NCBI GenBank assembly: GCA_949282385.1
Contig: CASDOP010000011.1
Span: forward strand, 1-64,000
Direction: 5' to 3'
Source: an uncultured Clostridia bacterium
GTDB lineage: Bacteria; Bacillota; Clostridia; Christensenellales; Borkfalkiaceae
Length of the DNA stretch: 64,000 nt
The notes below the pieces were generated by a model. That model saw only the letters and a program-made list of their open reading frames with translations, did not search any database and was not told the origin of the DNA. A program made the position numbers and the translations under genes. Position 1 is the stretch's first letter; the number at the start of each line of letters is the position of its first letter. Shown in pieces: positions 40,131 through 49,138 of the stretch.

Positions 40131-41141
40131 TTATATTTTTTTGCTCCGCTCGCCGTATTTATTTATAATAAATATGCCCAGGCAGACCAAAATTATTGCA
40201 ATCAGCGTGTAATAACTTAAAAGTTGTTCGCTCTCGCCGAGGATTATCGCCGAAAAAACCGCGCCGAAGAGGGGGTTGGTGCTCTTGTAAACGGCAACTT
40301 TGGAAATGGGATTGTATTTGACGAGGTATCCCTGCAATGTAAACGCGACCGAGGATATGAGAGCTAGGTATATGAGCATGAAGTACGAGCCGACGCCCGT
40401 GGGGGCGACATGTCCGCCGCAGCTCGCGCCTACAATAATAAGAATTATTCCGCCTATGAAGAACTGCCATCCGCACAGCGCGGCGGTGTCTTCGCGCTTG
40501 GAAAAGATTTTAACAAGTCCCGCCGCGAACGCTGCGGAAAGCCCGGAAAGGATAACGAAACCTTCGCCGAGCATGGTAAATGTGAACGAAAAATCCCCGC
40601 CCAGATTTACCAGAATAACGCCGCCGAAGCCCGCAACGCAGCCCGCAAATTTTATGAGGTTAAATTTTTCGGTGCGGAAGACGAAGCAGGCGAAAAGTAT
40701 GGTAAAAAATACGCCCAGACCGTTCAGAACCGAGCCTTTGACGCCCGAAACGTTCGCAAGACCTATGTAAAAAAAGATATACTGCGCGACAGCCTGAAAA
40801 AGGCATACCAGCAGAACGCACCACCAGTTTTTCGCTTTCGGTAACAAAAATTTTTTCTGCTGAATGCAGCCGAATGCTATGACCAGCACTCCCGCGAGGG
40901 TAAACCTAAGTCCCGCAAACAGAATGATGGACGGAACGTGAGTTGTATCCACTGAAAAGAGAGTGTAACCTATCTTAACGCATGGAAACGCGCTTCCCCA
41001 TAAAATGCAGCAGATAATAGCGCCTATGCAGACTACGAGCGGTTTTGTGAAAAACGCCGCCGCGCGGTCGTTTTTAATATCCTTTTCGCCGCTTTTGTCC
41101 AAATTTATATTTTCTTTTTCTGAAATTTCGTTGTCCGTCAA
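40131..41141 (-). CDS. EamA/DMT family transporter
   Basis: 336 residues, ten membrane helices in two EamA repeats (ILWGSAFPCVKIGYTLF... and AFAAGLVKIFSKRED...). Members export amino acids, nucleotide sugars or other metabolites. The substrate cannot be told. A charged cytoplasmic N-terminus of about 35 residues precedes the first helix. The start is TTG at 41141, chosen because no ATG occurs until far into the membrane part and AAGG lies 7-8 nt upstream. Both neighbours are separated from it by terminator or promoter sequences. Confidence 0.85.
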   Translation of the reverse strand: MTDNEISEKENINLDKSGEKDIKNDRAAAFFTKPLVVCIGAIICCILWGSAFPCVKIGYTLFSVDTTHVPSIILFAGLRFTLAGVLVIAFGCIQQKKFLLPKAKNWWCVLLVCLFQAVAQYIFFYIGLANVSGVKGSVLNGLGVFFTILFACFVFRTEKFNLIKFAGCVAGFGGVILVNLGGDFSFTFTMLGEGFVILSGLSAAFAAGLVKIFSKREDTAALCGWQFFIGGIILIIVGASCGGHVAPTGVGSYFMLIYLALISSVAFTLQGYLVKYNPISKVAVYKSTNPLFGAVFSAIILGESEQLLSYYTLIAIILVCLGIFIINKYGERSKKI

Positions 41142-41326
41142 AATAAAGCCTTCACAAAATTATATTACTGTATTATTATAATCAGTTAAAAAATTTTTTG
41201 CAAGCTATAGCACCGTCGGTAAAGCGCAAGACGGTTCTATTTATGATTTTTTTATAATAAATCTGTAAAAATCGTCAGATTTTAAAATTACTTTTGCAAT
41301 TAAAAAAGGCTTAATAAATAAAAAAA

Positions 41327-41355
41327 CGCCGCGGCGGAAAAATTCCGCCGCGGCG
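41327..41355 (-). terminator. gpmI terminator
   Basis: CGCCGCGGCGGAA / TTCCGCCGCGGCG hairpin with six T's on the minus strand. Confidence 0.88.
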
Positions 41356-41378
41356 CACTCGTTTTAATTTCTTTTAAA

Positions 41379-42932
41379 TTACTTTTCAATGAGGCTCTTG
41401 CCTGTCATCTCTGCGGGAACTTCAAGTCCCATAATAGTGAGAAGGGTGGGAGCGAGGTCGGCTAAAATGCCGTCCTTGCGCAGCTTCGCGCCCTTGTACT
41501 TTTCCGAAACGAGAATTACGGGAACGGGGTTTGTGGTGTGCGCGGTGAAGGGCGAACCGTCTTCGGAGAGCAGTTTGTCCGCATTGCCGTGGTCTGCCGT
41601 AACTATAGCCGAGCCGCCCATGGAAAGTATCTTGTCGCAAACTTTTTTAACGCATTCGTCAACCGTGTCAACGGCTTTGACCGCCGCGGAAATAACGCCC
41701 GTGTGTCCTACCATGTCGCAGTTGGCGTAGTTTAAAATGATAACGTCGAACGTGCCGCCGTCAAGCTCTTCCAAAACTTTCTCGGTAACTTCATAAGCGC
41801 TCATTTCGGGCTTTAAGTCGTAAGTTGCAACCTTGGGCGAGGGTATAAGGTCGCGTACCTCGTTTTCGTTGGGCGTTTCCACACCGCCGTTGAAGAAGAA
41901 GGTTACGTGCGCATATTTTTCCGTTTCTGCAATTCTCAGCTGCTTTTTACCGCACTTTGCAAGGTATTCTCCCAAAGTGTTGTCAAGGCTGGTCTTGGGA
42001 AAAGCTATTTCAACTCCCTTGAATTCCGCGTCGTAAACGGTAAAGCAGACGTAAACGGGGGCGAGGAAACCTGTCTTTCTTTCGAATGCCGTTCCCTTGG
42101 GTACAACAAAATTTTTCTGCGAGAGCGCGCGGGTGATTTCCCTCGCACGGTCGGGGCGGAAGTTGAAGCAGATAATGCTGTCGCCCTTTTCTATAATGCC
42201 TACGGGCTTTCCGTCTTCAAATACCTTGGTGGGCATAATGAATTCGTCCGTAACGCCGCTTTCATAGCTCTTTTTAACGGCTTCCACGGGGTCGGAACAT
42301 TCAATGCCGCTGCCCAGAGTGAGCATGTCGTAAGCTTTTTCCACGCGGTCCCAGTTGTTGTCGCGGTCCATAGCATAATATCTGCCCACTAAGGATGCAA
42401 CTTTGCCGCAACCGATTTTATTCATGTGTTCCTGCAACTCGGCAATGAATTCCGCGCCGGAGGTGGGGGAAACGTCTCTTCCGTCCATAAAGCAGTGAAC
42501 GTAAACGTTCTTCACGCCGTTGCGTTTTGCCATGTCGAGCAGGGCAAAGATGTGGGTAATGTGGCTGTGAACGCCGCCGTTGGAAACAAGACCGATAAGG
42601 TGCAGGCTCTTGTCCTTTGCGTTGTTCATTGCGTTGAGGAGGACGGTATTAGTGAAGAAATCGCCGTCCTGAATAGATTTCGTTATTTTTGTAAGATCCT
42701 GATAGACAATTCTGCCCGCGCCCATATTGAGATGACCTACTTCGCTGTTGCCCATCTGACCATCGGGCAGACCGACGCTCATGCCGCTCGCGCCGAGCGT
42801 TGCGCAGGGGAATTCTTTGCACAGTTCTTTGACGTTCTTGCTTCCGTCAAGAGTAACGGCGTTGCCTGCGCCTGCGGGCGCAATGCCGTAACCGTCCATA
42901 ATAATCAGTGCGTAAGGCACTTTTTTTGCCAT
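41379..42932 (-). CDS. gpmI: 2,3-bisphosphoglycerate-independent phosphoglycerate mutase
   Basis: 517 residues, Mn-dependent alkaline-phosphatase superfamily. MDGYGIAP at the N-terminus holds the first metal Asp, the phosphoserine is in DGQMGNSEVGHLNMGAGR, then FMDGRDVSPTSG, FNFRPDRAREITRAL, NYANCDMVGHTG and TADHGNADKL complete the active site. Converts 3-phosphoglycerate to 2-phosphoglycerate. It has its own promoter at 42971-42999 and AGAGG before the ATG, and is separated from tpiA by a terminator. Confidence 0.97.
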   Translation of the reverse strand: MAKKVPYALIIMDGYGIAPAGAGNAVTLDGSKNVKELCKEFPCATLGASGMSVGLPDGQMGNSEVGHLNMGAGRIVYQDLTKITKSIQDGDFFTNTVLLNAMNNAKDKSLHLIGLVSNGGVHSHITHIFALLDMAKRNGVKNVYVHCFMDGRDVSPTSGAEFIAELQEHMNKIGCGKVASLVGRYYAMDRDNNWDRVEKAYDMLTLGSGIECSDPVEAVKKSYESGVTDEFIMPTKVFEDGKPVGIIEKGDSIICFNFRPDRAREITRALSQKNFVVPKGTAFERKTGFLAPVYVCFTVYDAEFKGVEIAFPKTSLDNTLGEYLAKCGKKQLRIAETEKYAHVTFFFNGGVETPNENEVRDLIPSPKVATYDLKPEMSAYEVTEKVLEELDGGTFDVIILNYANCDMVGHTGVISAAVKAVDTVDECVKKVCDKILSMGGSAIVTADHGNADKLLSEDGSPFTAHTTNPVPVILVSEKYKGAKLRKDGILADLAPTLLTIMGLEVPAEMTGKSLIEK

Positions 42933-42970
42933 ATAAATTTACCTCTCGTAAAACATTTTATTACGCTATT

Positions 42971-42999
42971 ATTATAATCAAAAACATGCCGATTAGCAA
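42971..42999 (-). promoter_or_regulatory. gpmI promoter
   Basis: Minus strand TTGCTA (42999-42994), 17 bp, TATAAT (42976-42971). Confidence 0.78.
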
Positions 43000-43022
43000 C
43001 TAAAATAGCGATGTAATAATAA

Positions 43023-43054
43023 AAAGCCGACGCGCCCGCGGGCGCGTCGGCTTT
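43023..43054 (-). terminator. tpiA terminator
   Basis: AAAGCCGACGCGCCC / GGGCGCGTCGGCTTT, followed by TTTATTATT on the minus strand. Confidence 0.88.
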
Positions 43055-43078
43055 ATAGATAATTGCAATAAAAATTGA

Positions 43079-43822
43079 TTATTTGTTGTAGTTGACTATG
43101 GTTGCGAAGTCGGTCTTTAAGGAAGCTCCGCCAATAAGTCCGCCGTCGATGTCGGGCTGAGCCATAAGCCCCTTGCAGTTTTTGGCGTTCATCGAGCCGC
43201 CGTACTGAATGATAATCTTTTCCGCGCACTTGGGGCAGAAAAGTGCGCCTAACGTCTTTCTTATAAAGGCTATCGTTTCTTCTGCCTGTTCGTTGGTGGC
43301 GGTGCGTCCCGTGCCTATAGCCCATACGGGTTCATAAGCGATTACGACTTTTGTAACGTCCTCAACGCCCGCAAGTCCGTCTTTAAGCTGTTTGTAAATT
43401 ACTTTTTCGGTAACGCCGCTTTCGCGTTCGGAAAGCGTTTCGCCCACGCATACTATGGGGGTAATGCCGTTTGCAAGGGCTGCCAAAGTGCGCTTGTTTA
43501 CGCCTTCGTCCGTCTCGCCGAAGTATTGCCTTCTTTCGCTGTGTCCGATAATTGCATATTCAACGCCGTACTCTTTCAGCATAGCGCATGAAATTTCACC
43601 TGTATAAGCTCCGCTCTCTGCCCAGTGAACGTTTTCCGCACCGATTTTAATGTTGCTGCCCTTTGCCGCCTCGGTCATGGCGGGAATTAAAATAGCGGGT
43701 ACGCACAAAGCTACGTCGCAGTCCGCATCCTTGACGAGGGGTATAAGCTCTTTAATAAGTTTTGCTCCGCTCTCGGCGGTCATGTTCATTTTCCAGTTGC
43801 CTGCTATAAAAGGTTTTCTCAT
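43079..43822 (-). CDS. tpiA: Triosephosphate isomerase
   Basis: 247 residues, TIM barrel. FIAGNWKMN carries the catalytic Asn-Lys, EYAIIGHSERRQYFGE the catalytic His, and VIAYEPVWAIGTGRTAT the catalytic Glu and the flexible loop. Interconverts glyceraldehyde-3-phosphate and dihydroxyacetone phosphate. GAGGAG precedes the ATG by 7 nt. Own promoter at 43853-43881. Confidence 0.97.
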   Translation of the reverse strand: MRKPFIAGNWKMNMTAESGAKLIKELIPLVKDADCDVALCVPAILIPAMTEAAKGSNIKIGAENVHWAESGAYTGEISCAMLKEYGVEYAIIGHSERRQYFGETDEGVNKRTLAALANGITPIVCVGETLSERESGVTEKVIYKQLKDGLAGVEDVTKVVIAYEPVWAIGTGRTATNEQAEETIAFIRKTLGALFCPKCAEKIIIQYGGSMNAKNCKGLMAQPDIDGGLIGGASLKTDFATIVNYNK

Positions 43823-43852
43823 AATTTTCTCCTCATAAATTTCCCTTTAAAT

Positions 43853-43881
43853 ATTATATCACGCGCCGCCGCTCATTGCAA
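43853..43881 (-). promoter_or_regulatory. tpiA promoter
   Basis: Minus strand TTGCAA (43881-43876), 17 bp, TATAAT (43858-43853). Confidence 0.75.
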
Positions 43882-43896
43882 CGGGGGTAAGCGTTT

Positions 43897-44793
43897 TTAT
43901 GCCTTTTTCTTTTTTATTTCAAAATTTGGCTTCAGTCTTATGCTCTGCGATGAGGCTATTTTTCTGAACGCTTTGCGCGGGTCTTGCAAAATAAAATCAA
44001 TTGTCTGGGCGTTGTCGGTCTTTATGCCGTATTTTTTGATGATAGCCGCTATTCGTCCGCTAAGAGCAAAATTTAAAAGAAACGCGCCCGCAACCATCTG
44101 AACTTCGGCGCGGACGCCGTTAAGCAATGTCGCGCGGAAAAATGCTTTAACCTCGCCGTAAGCAAATTTTTTGTCCGCAACAACAAGTCCGTCGGGCAGA
44201 AAAACCGCCTTTATGCGTTCAGTTACGGTAAGAATAACTTTATTTTCGTTCAGCTCTTTATGTAAATTATAGGTAATTTCCGACAGCGGTTCGATTGTTT
44301 CGCTGTCAATTAATATACAAAAATCTACCAAATCGTCATTGCTTGCTTCTAATGCCGTAATTCTTTCCGAGCAGCGTTTCAGATAGTCGGAGGCGGCTTT
44401 GTCATTATCAAAAACAATGTCTTCCGTTTTGTCGAAAGGGTCTGCGGCGAGGTGCCACACGCTCTGCGTTTCGGACACAAATATTTCTTCGTCCTCGACT
44501 TCGTGTTCAGAAAAATCGTATTTTTCGAGGTCTTTGCCCGATTGCCACGCGTTCAGCTGCGGCAGAATTACGAATGCGATGAGTATTGAAGCGACTAAGA
44601 GCGGAAATATCGTGCAGATTGCAATAATATCAAGCTGCTCGTCGGTGAACGCGCCCGATGAAGCGCATACCACGACGGCTGTTATAAGTGCGATTACGAT
44701 TGTCAGAAAAATCGGCAGAATTATAAAAAGACTTATTTTTCTGGCCGGGGAAAGAGTGCGCTTGCGCCGTATTATTTTAATTTTGTTGTGCAT
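43897..44793 (-). CDS. Uncharacterised membrane protein between pgk and tpiA
   Basis: 298 residues, not recognised. A basic N-terminus (KIKIIRRKRTLSPARK) leads to two hydrophobic helices at residues ~20-45 and ~57-80. The remaining ~215 residues are cytoplasmic, with an acidic stretch (EHEVEDEEIFV), and no known motif. The two-helix plus soluble-domain form could be a sensor or regulator, but that is a guess. It has no Shine-Dalgarno; a TATAAT at 44814-44809 on the minus strand is close to the ATG. Terminators and promoters separate it from both glycolytic neighbours. Confidence 0.7.
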   Translation of the reverse strand: MHNKIKIIRRKRTLSPARKISLFIILPIFLTIVIALITAVVVCASSGAFTDEQLDIIAICTIFPLLVASILIAFVILPQLNAWQSGKDLEKYDFSEHEVEDEEIFVSETQSVWHLAADPFDKTEDIVFDNDKAASDYLKRCSERITALEASNDDLVDFCILIDSETIEPLSEITYNLHKELNENKVILTVTERIKAVFLPDGLVVADKKFAYGEVKAFFRATLLNGVRAEVQMVAGAFLLNFALSGRIAAIIKKYGIKTDNAQTIDFILQDPRKAFRKIASSQSIRLKPNFEIKKKKA

Positions 44794-44815
44794 AGAATTT
44801 GCTATAAAATTATAA

Positions 44816-44845
44816 TTTTTGCCGCGGCGTGCGCCGCGGCAAAAA
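44816..44845. terminator. pgk terminator (usable on both strands)
   Basis: TTTTTGCCGCGGCG / CGCCGCGGCAAAAA palindrome with a TG loop. Confidence 0.85.
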
Positions 44846-44858
44846 ATTTAAAACTTAA

Positions 44859-46169
44859 TTAGCATTTGTCGTTGAGACAGGCAATGCCGGGAAGAACCTT
44901 GCCTTCGAAGAGTTCGAGGGATGCGCCGCCGCCCGTCGAGATGTGGGTCATCTTGTCTGCAAAGCCGAGCTGCTGAACGGCTGCCGCGCTGTCGCCGCCG
45001 CCGATGATGGTGGTGCATTTACCGTAAACGTCTGCAAGCGCCTGTGCAACGGCAATCGTACCTTTTGCGAGGGTGGGGTTCTCGAACACGCCCATGGGAC
45101 CGTTCCAGATAACCGACTTAGCCGAATGAATAGCTTCTGCATAGAGCGCTCTCGTCTTTTCGCCGATGTCCATGCCCATCTTGTCGGCAGGTATCTTGTC
45201 TGCGTCTACGGTGGTAACTTCTACGGGTGCGTCTATGGGATCGGGGAAGCTTTCGGTAACGACGGTATCGACGGGAAGAAGCAGTTTTTTGCCTTCCTTT
45301 TCAGCTTTTTCTATCATGCTCTTGCAGTAATCGATTTTTTCTTCGTCGAGGAGGGATTTGCCGACTTCGTAGCCCTTCGCCTTGAGGAAGGTATAAGCCA
45401 TGCCGCCGCCGATGATGAGCGTATCGCACTTTTCGAGCAGGTTGTTGATTACGTTAAGTTTGTCTGCAACCTTCGCGCCGCCGAGAATGGCAACGAAGGG
45501 ACGCTTGGGATTTTCGAGCGTGTCAGCCATTACGGAAAGTTCCTTTTCAATGAGGAAGCCGCAAACTGCGGTCTTGATTATGCCGTATTCAACAATGGCT
45601 GCGGTGGAAGCGTGGCTGCGGTGAGCAGTGCCGAAAGCGTCGTTTACAAAGATTTCTGCATCATATGCAAGGGCCTTGCAGAAATCCAAATCTTTCTTTT
45701 CTTCTTCCCAGTGGAAGCGGAGGTTTTCAAGCAGAACGGCTTCGCCTTCCTTGAGTGCGTCGCGCTTTGCTTTTGCGTCGGGACCTATTACGTCCTTTGC
45801 GAAAGTAACCTTGCCGTCGAGAAGCTCTGCAAGCCTCTTTGCGACGGGAGCGAGGGTGAGCTTTTTGGGTTCGTCCTTGAGAGCCTTTGCAATAATTTCT
45901 TCCTTGGTGGCTTCGCCTGCGTCAATCTTTTTCTGATCCTTTTTGTTGAGCTTAACTTCGGCAGAGAAGATGGAGTGGGGCTTGCCCATATGCGAGCAAA
46001 GAGTAACCTTTGCGCCCTTGTCGAGCAGATATTTTATCGTGGGCAGCGCGCCGATAATTCTGTTTTCATCGGTAATAACGCCGTCTTTCATGGGTACGTT
46101 GAAATCGCAACGAACCAGCACTTTTTTGCCTTTGAAATCTTTAATGTCTTTAACCGACATCTTGTTCAT
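44859..46169 (-). CDS. pgk: Phosphoglycerate kinase with a lysine-rich insertion
   Basis: 436 residues from the ATG at 46169 (AAGGAG 6 nt upstream). Family marks: [70 protein letters not shown] and GGGDSAAAV. Makes ATP and 3-phosphoglycerate. Between MGKP (residue 64) and LAPVA (about 106) it has about 38 residues where typical enzymes have about 10; the extra part is rich in Lys, Asp and Glu. It lies in the N-domain near the substrate-binding side. Confidence 0.95.
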   Translation of the reverse strand: MNKMSVKDIKDFKGKKVLVRCDFNVPMKDGVITDENRIIGALPTIKYLLDKGAKVTLCSHMGKPHSIFSAEVKLNKKDQKKIDAGEATKEEIIAKALKDEPKKLTLAPVAKRLAELLDGKVTFAKDVIGPDAKAKRDALKEGEAVLLENLRFHWEEEKKDLDFCKALAYDAEIFVNDAFGTAHRSHASTAAIVEYGIIKTAVCGFLIEKELSVMADTLENPKRPFVAILGGAKVADKLNVINNLLEKCDTLIIGGGMAYTFLKAKGYEVGKSLLDEEKIDYCKSMIEKAEKEGKKLLLPVDTVVTESFPDPIDAPVEVTTVDADKIPADKMGMDIGEKTRALYAEAIHSAKSVIWNGPMGVFENPTLAKGTIAVAQALADVYGKCTTIIGGGDSAAAVQQLGFADKMTHISTGGGASLELFEGKVLPGIACLNDKC

Positions 46170-46207
46170 ATAAGTATCTCCTTGCAATAAAGATTTTTTT
46201 CGTAATT

Positions 46208-46236
46208 ATTATAGATAATAAAATAGCGGTTGTCAA
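46208..46236 (-). promoter_or_regulatory. pgk promoter
   Basis: Minus strand TTGACA (46236-46231), 17 bp, TATAAT (46213-46208): full consensus, as expected for a highly expressed gene. Confidence 0.88.
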
Positions 46237-46312
46237 TTAAATGGGCAAAGGAGTACTCATAAAAAGCATTCAAAAAGGCAAATATATTTTTTGAATAATA
46301 TCTGTCAAAACA

Positions 46313-46342
46313 TTGTACAAAAATCGGCTTAAGTGTTATAAT
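46313..46342 (+). promoter_or_regulatory. tyrA promoter
   Basis: TTGTAC (46313-46318), 18 bp, TATAAT (46337-46342). Confidence 0.6.
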
Positions 46343-46375
46343 AATTGTGTATAACTATATAATAACGGCGGTAAT

Positions 46376-47230
46376 ATGAAAATCTGCGTAGTGGGATTAG
46401 GATTGATAGGCGGCTCCATGGCGCTCGCATTGAGGCGCGCGGGCTATTTCGTAGCGGGCAAAAACCGCTCTGCGGCGGCAGTTAAGTATGCCCTTTCAAA
46501 CGGCGTAATCGACGAAGAGGCAAAGGACGTAAGTTTATACGACGTGGTTTTCGTGGCGTTGCCTCCGAAAGCTACGGTTGAATACATAGCCGCGGAAAAA
46601 TTCAAAAAAGGCGCAATCGTCAGCGACATCTGCGGCGTAAAGCGATACATAGAGCGCGAAGTTTACGCGCGCAGACCGGATATACTCTATATCGGCACCC
46701 ATCCCATGGCGGGCAAAGAGGTGTCGGGTATAGAAAACGCCTGCGCCGATCTTTTCGACAGAGCGTCTATGGTGCTTACAAGGGGCGAACGCACGGACGA
46801 AGAAGCCTACAATACGATTAAAAAAATAGTAAAGGATATAGGTTTCAAGCGCCTCGTCGAGTGTTCTGCGGAAGTACACGACAAAAAAATAGCATACACG
46901 TCGCAGCTCGCGCACATCGTCTCCAACTGTTACGTCAAAAATCCCCATATAGAAGGCTGCCTCGGCTTCACGGGCGGCAGCTTTCAGGATATGACGCGCA
47001 TAGCGGGGGTAGACGAAAAAATGTGGACGGAACTCTATATGAATAATGCCGACAATCTCTGCGGCGATATTGAACTTCTCAGGGAAAAACTGGGGGAAAT
47101 ATCTGCCGCCGTGCGCAACCGCGACGGCGTCGCGCTCGAAAATCTTCTCCGCTTCGGCAGGGAGCAGTTCGAGAGCGGCAAAAACAACTCCTTTCAGGGC
47201 GAGGAGGTCATAACCACACTGCTTAAATAA
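46376..47230 (+). CDS. tyrA: Prephenate dehydrogenase
   Basis: 284 residues. NAD(P)-binding Rossmann start VVGLGLIGGSMALALR, then VALPPKATVEYI, the substrate-binding THPMAGKEVSGIENA, the conserved YTSQLAHIVSN with catalytic-region His, and FTGGSFQDMTRIAG. It oxidatively decarboxylates prephenate to 4-hydroxyphenylpyruvate for tyrosine synthesis. No ACT or chorismate-mutase domain is fused. GGCGG lies 5 nt before the ATG. No Tyr leader was found here, unlike tyrS. The BI-1 gene follows after 2 nt. Confidence 0.95.
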   Translation: MKICVVGLGLIGGSMALALRRAGYFVAGKNRSAAAVKYALSNGVIDEEAKDVSLYDVVFVALPPKATVEYIAAEKFKKGAIVSDICGVKRYIEREVYARRPDILYIGTHPMAGKEVSGIENACADLFDRASMVLTRGERTDEEAYNTIKKIVKDIGFKRLVECSAEVHDKKIAYTSQLAHIVSNCYVKNPHIEGCLGFTGGSFQDMTRIAGVDEKMWTELYMNNADNLCGDIELLREKLGEISAAVRNRDGVALENLLRFGREQFESGKNNSFQGEEVITTLLK

Positions 47231-47232
47231 TT

Positions 47233-47904
47233 ATGGCACTTTCAGTTTTCAGAAATAAAAATCAGAACGACGCAAACGCAAAATTAATATCGGACAGAAC
47301 ATATTATCTCGTCATAGCGGCAACGCTCTTTTTCGGCTTTGCCGTCAATGTTATAGAGGTGTGGTTCTTTGCCGATTATTTCATAACATGGAACCCCGTT
47401 GTATTTTTCATAGTATATTTTGTTTCGGCGGTAGCGGGAATATTAATTAACACGCTAAGCAGAAAACCCGTTCTCAGCTTTATCGGTTATTGCCTCGTCA
47501 TACTGCCCCTCGGAGCGGCGCTCACGCTCGTCGTTCCTTATTATTCGTTCAACGTGGTGCGCTCGGCATTTTTAGTGACGGCGCTTCTCACCGGCGCGTT
47601 CATGCTGCTTGCACTGCTTTATCCAAAAGTGTTTTATTCGATGTGGCGCGTGCTTTCGGTCTGCCTTTTCGTCGCGCTTTTGTGGATGATAATAAACATG
47701 TTCACATCCTTCGCCGTAACGGCATATGTGTGGGTGGACTGGCTCGTCGTTCTTATATTCTGCTGCTATATCGGCTTCGATATTTCTCTCGCAAAGGCAA
47801 AGCCCAAAACGCTCGACAACGCTATAGATTCCGCCTGCGGACTTTACCTCGACATTATCAACCTTTTCATAAGACTTCTAATAATTTTCGGCAGAAATGA
47901 TTGA
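47233..47904 (+). CDS. Bax inhibitor-1 / YccA family membrane protein
   Basis: 223 residues, seven membrane helices. The C-terminal IDSACGLYLDIINLFIRLLIIFGRND and the IGFDISLAKAK segment are typical of the BI-1/TMBIM family (pH-dependent calcium leak in the Bacillus homologue YetJ). Starts 2 nt after tyrA and overlaps the next gene by 8 nt, so it is in an operon, though no functional link to tyrA is evident. Confidence 0.88.
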   Translation: MALSVFRNKNQNDANAKLISDRTYYLVIAATLFFGFAVNVIEVWFFADYFITWNPVVFFIVYFVSAVAGILINTLSRKPVLSFIGYCLVILPLGAALTLVVPYYSFNVVRSAFLVTALLTGAFMLLALLYPKVFYSMWRVLSVCLFVALLWMIINMFTSFAVTAYVWVDWLVVLIFCCYIGFDISLAKAKPKTLDNAIDSACGLYLDIINLFIRLLIIFGRND

Positions 47905-48286
47905 TTGCAGGCTCACTATCTCCTCTCGCGGCGGAGATTGGAAAAGCGACGTCTGCCAGCGTGCGAGGATGGAAATGCTCGAAGGCGGAGCGAGCATAGA
48001 ATATTTTATAGAAGGCGACGGTTGCAGGCTCGTGCTTCTGCCCGATTTCGCCGAACAGACGAGAAAGGGCATAGTCGATATAAAAATGACTTTCCGTCCT
48101 CAGCAGCAGACCTCGTGCATAATAGGCGACAGCGCTCTGCGCGGCGGATTTAAAATTTTCTGCACGCACTATAAACTGATTGCGGGCGCTAAGGGCGTTG
48201 ACGCGCGCATAGAATATCTTTCGGGCGACGACGGCGAAAAAGTAAGCGTAAAGATAAGGGCTACGGCTCTGTTAAAGGACGATTAA
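47897..48286 (+). CDS. Small beta-rich protein, possibly DUF1934-like
   Basis: 129 residues, no signal peptide or membrane helix. The pattern of alternating strands with a central FRPQQQTSCIIGDSALRGGFKIF and final ARIEYLSGDDGEKVSVKIRATALL recalls DUF1934 (calycin-like beta-barrel, YwiB), but the similarity is weak and key residues are not obvious. It overlaps the BI-1 gene, so it is probably co-translated. Coding potential is supported by the overlap and by codon use like its neighbours. Confidence 0.55.
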   Translation: MIDCRLTISSRGGDWKSDVCQRARMEMLEGGASIEYFIEGDGCRLVLLPDFAEQTRKGIVDIKMTFRPQQQTSCIIGDSALRGGFKIFCTHYKLIAGAKGVDARIEYLSGDDGEKVSVKIRATALLKDD

Positions 48287-48484
48287 AAGCTTCGCCCCGA
48301 ATATTTTTTAAGTTAATTTTCTTAAAATTTCATGCTCAATTTTCAGCGGACAATCTTTTTTGTTTTTTGCTTTAAATTTTGCCAATCATTCTCTTTAAAA
48401 TAATTTTCCGTTCAATTTTTCAATCTTTGAAGTTTTTCGATAATCAGTCATAAAAATTAAAAATTCAGACATACAGGATTTAAT

Positions 48485-49138
48485 ATGAAAATAAAATATC
48501 TCGGACATTCTTCATTCCTCCTCACGGAAAGCACGGGAACGAGCATCATATGCGACCCCTATGACGACAGCGTGGGTTATATCATGCCCGAACTCAATGC
48601 GGACGCGGTTACCGTTTCGCACCATCATTACGACCACGATTGCGTTTCCAAGGTCAAGGGCAATCCCGTCGTGCTCGACAAGGAAACGGGCTACACGATC
48701 GGCGGAGTGGAGATTGCGTCCATAAAGAGCTACCACGACGAATGTCGCGGCAAAAAGCGCGGAGAAAACATAATATTCAAGTTCAGAATGGACGGGCTTG
48801 ACGTCTGCCACCTCGGCGACCTCGGCGAAGATTGCTCAACCGAGCTTATCGAAGCAATTTTGCCCGTGCAGGTTCTGCTCATACCCGTCGGCGGTACATA
48901 TACCATCGATGCGGACATGGCAAAGGAATATGTGGACAGACTTATGCCCGACATAGTCATTCCCATGCACTACCGCGCCAAGGGTTGCAGGCTGGATATA
49001 GATAAGGTAGATAGTTTTCTCGGCAAGTTCGGCGACGAGGCGATTATAGTAAGGGCGGGGGACGAAATTGAAATTTCCCGCGACGACCTCGACGGCGAAC
49101 ACACAAAAATCATAGTCATGGAGAATAGTTGTCAGTGA
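48485..49138 (+). CDS. UPF0173 family metallo-beta-lactamase-fold hydrolase
   Basis: 217 residues. MKIKYLGHSSFLL at the start, then the metal ligands SHHHYDHD, with further His/Asp in CHLGDLGE and IPMHYR. These belong to the UlaG-like/UPF0173 branch, whose natural substrates are mostly unknown. AGGA lies before the ATG. A 198-bp AT-rich region precedes it without recognisable genes. Its stop overlaps the rho start. Confidence 0.9.
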   Translation: MKIKYLGHSSFLLTESTGTSIICDPYDDSVGYIMPELNADAVTVSHHHYDHDCVSKVKGNPVVLDKETGYTIGGVEIASIKSYHDECRGKKRGENIIFKFRMDGLDVCHLGDLGEDCSTELIEAILPVQVLLIPVGGTYTIDADMAKEYVDRLMPDIVIPMHYRAKGCRLDIDKVDSFLGKFGDEAIIVRAGDEIEISRDDLDGEHTKIIVMENSCQ

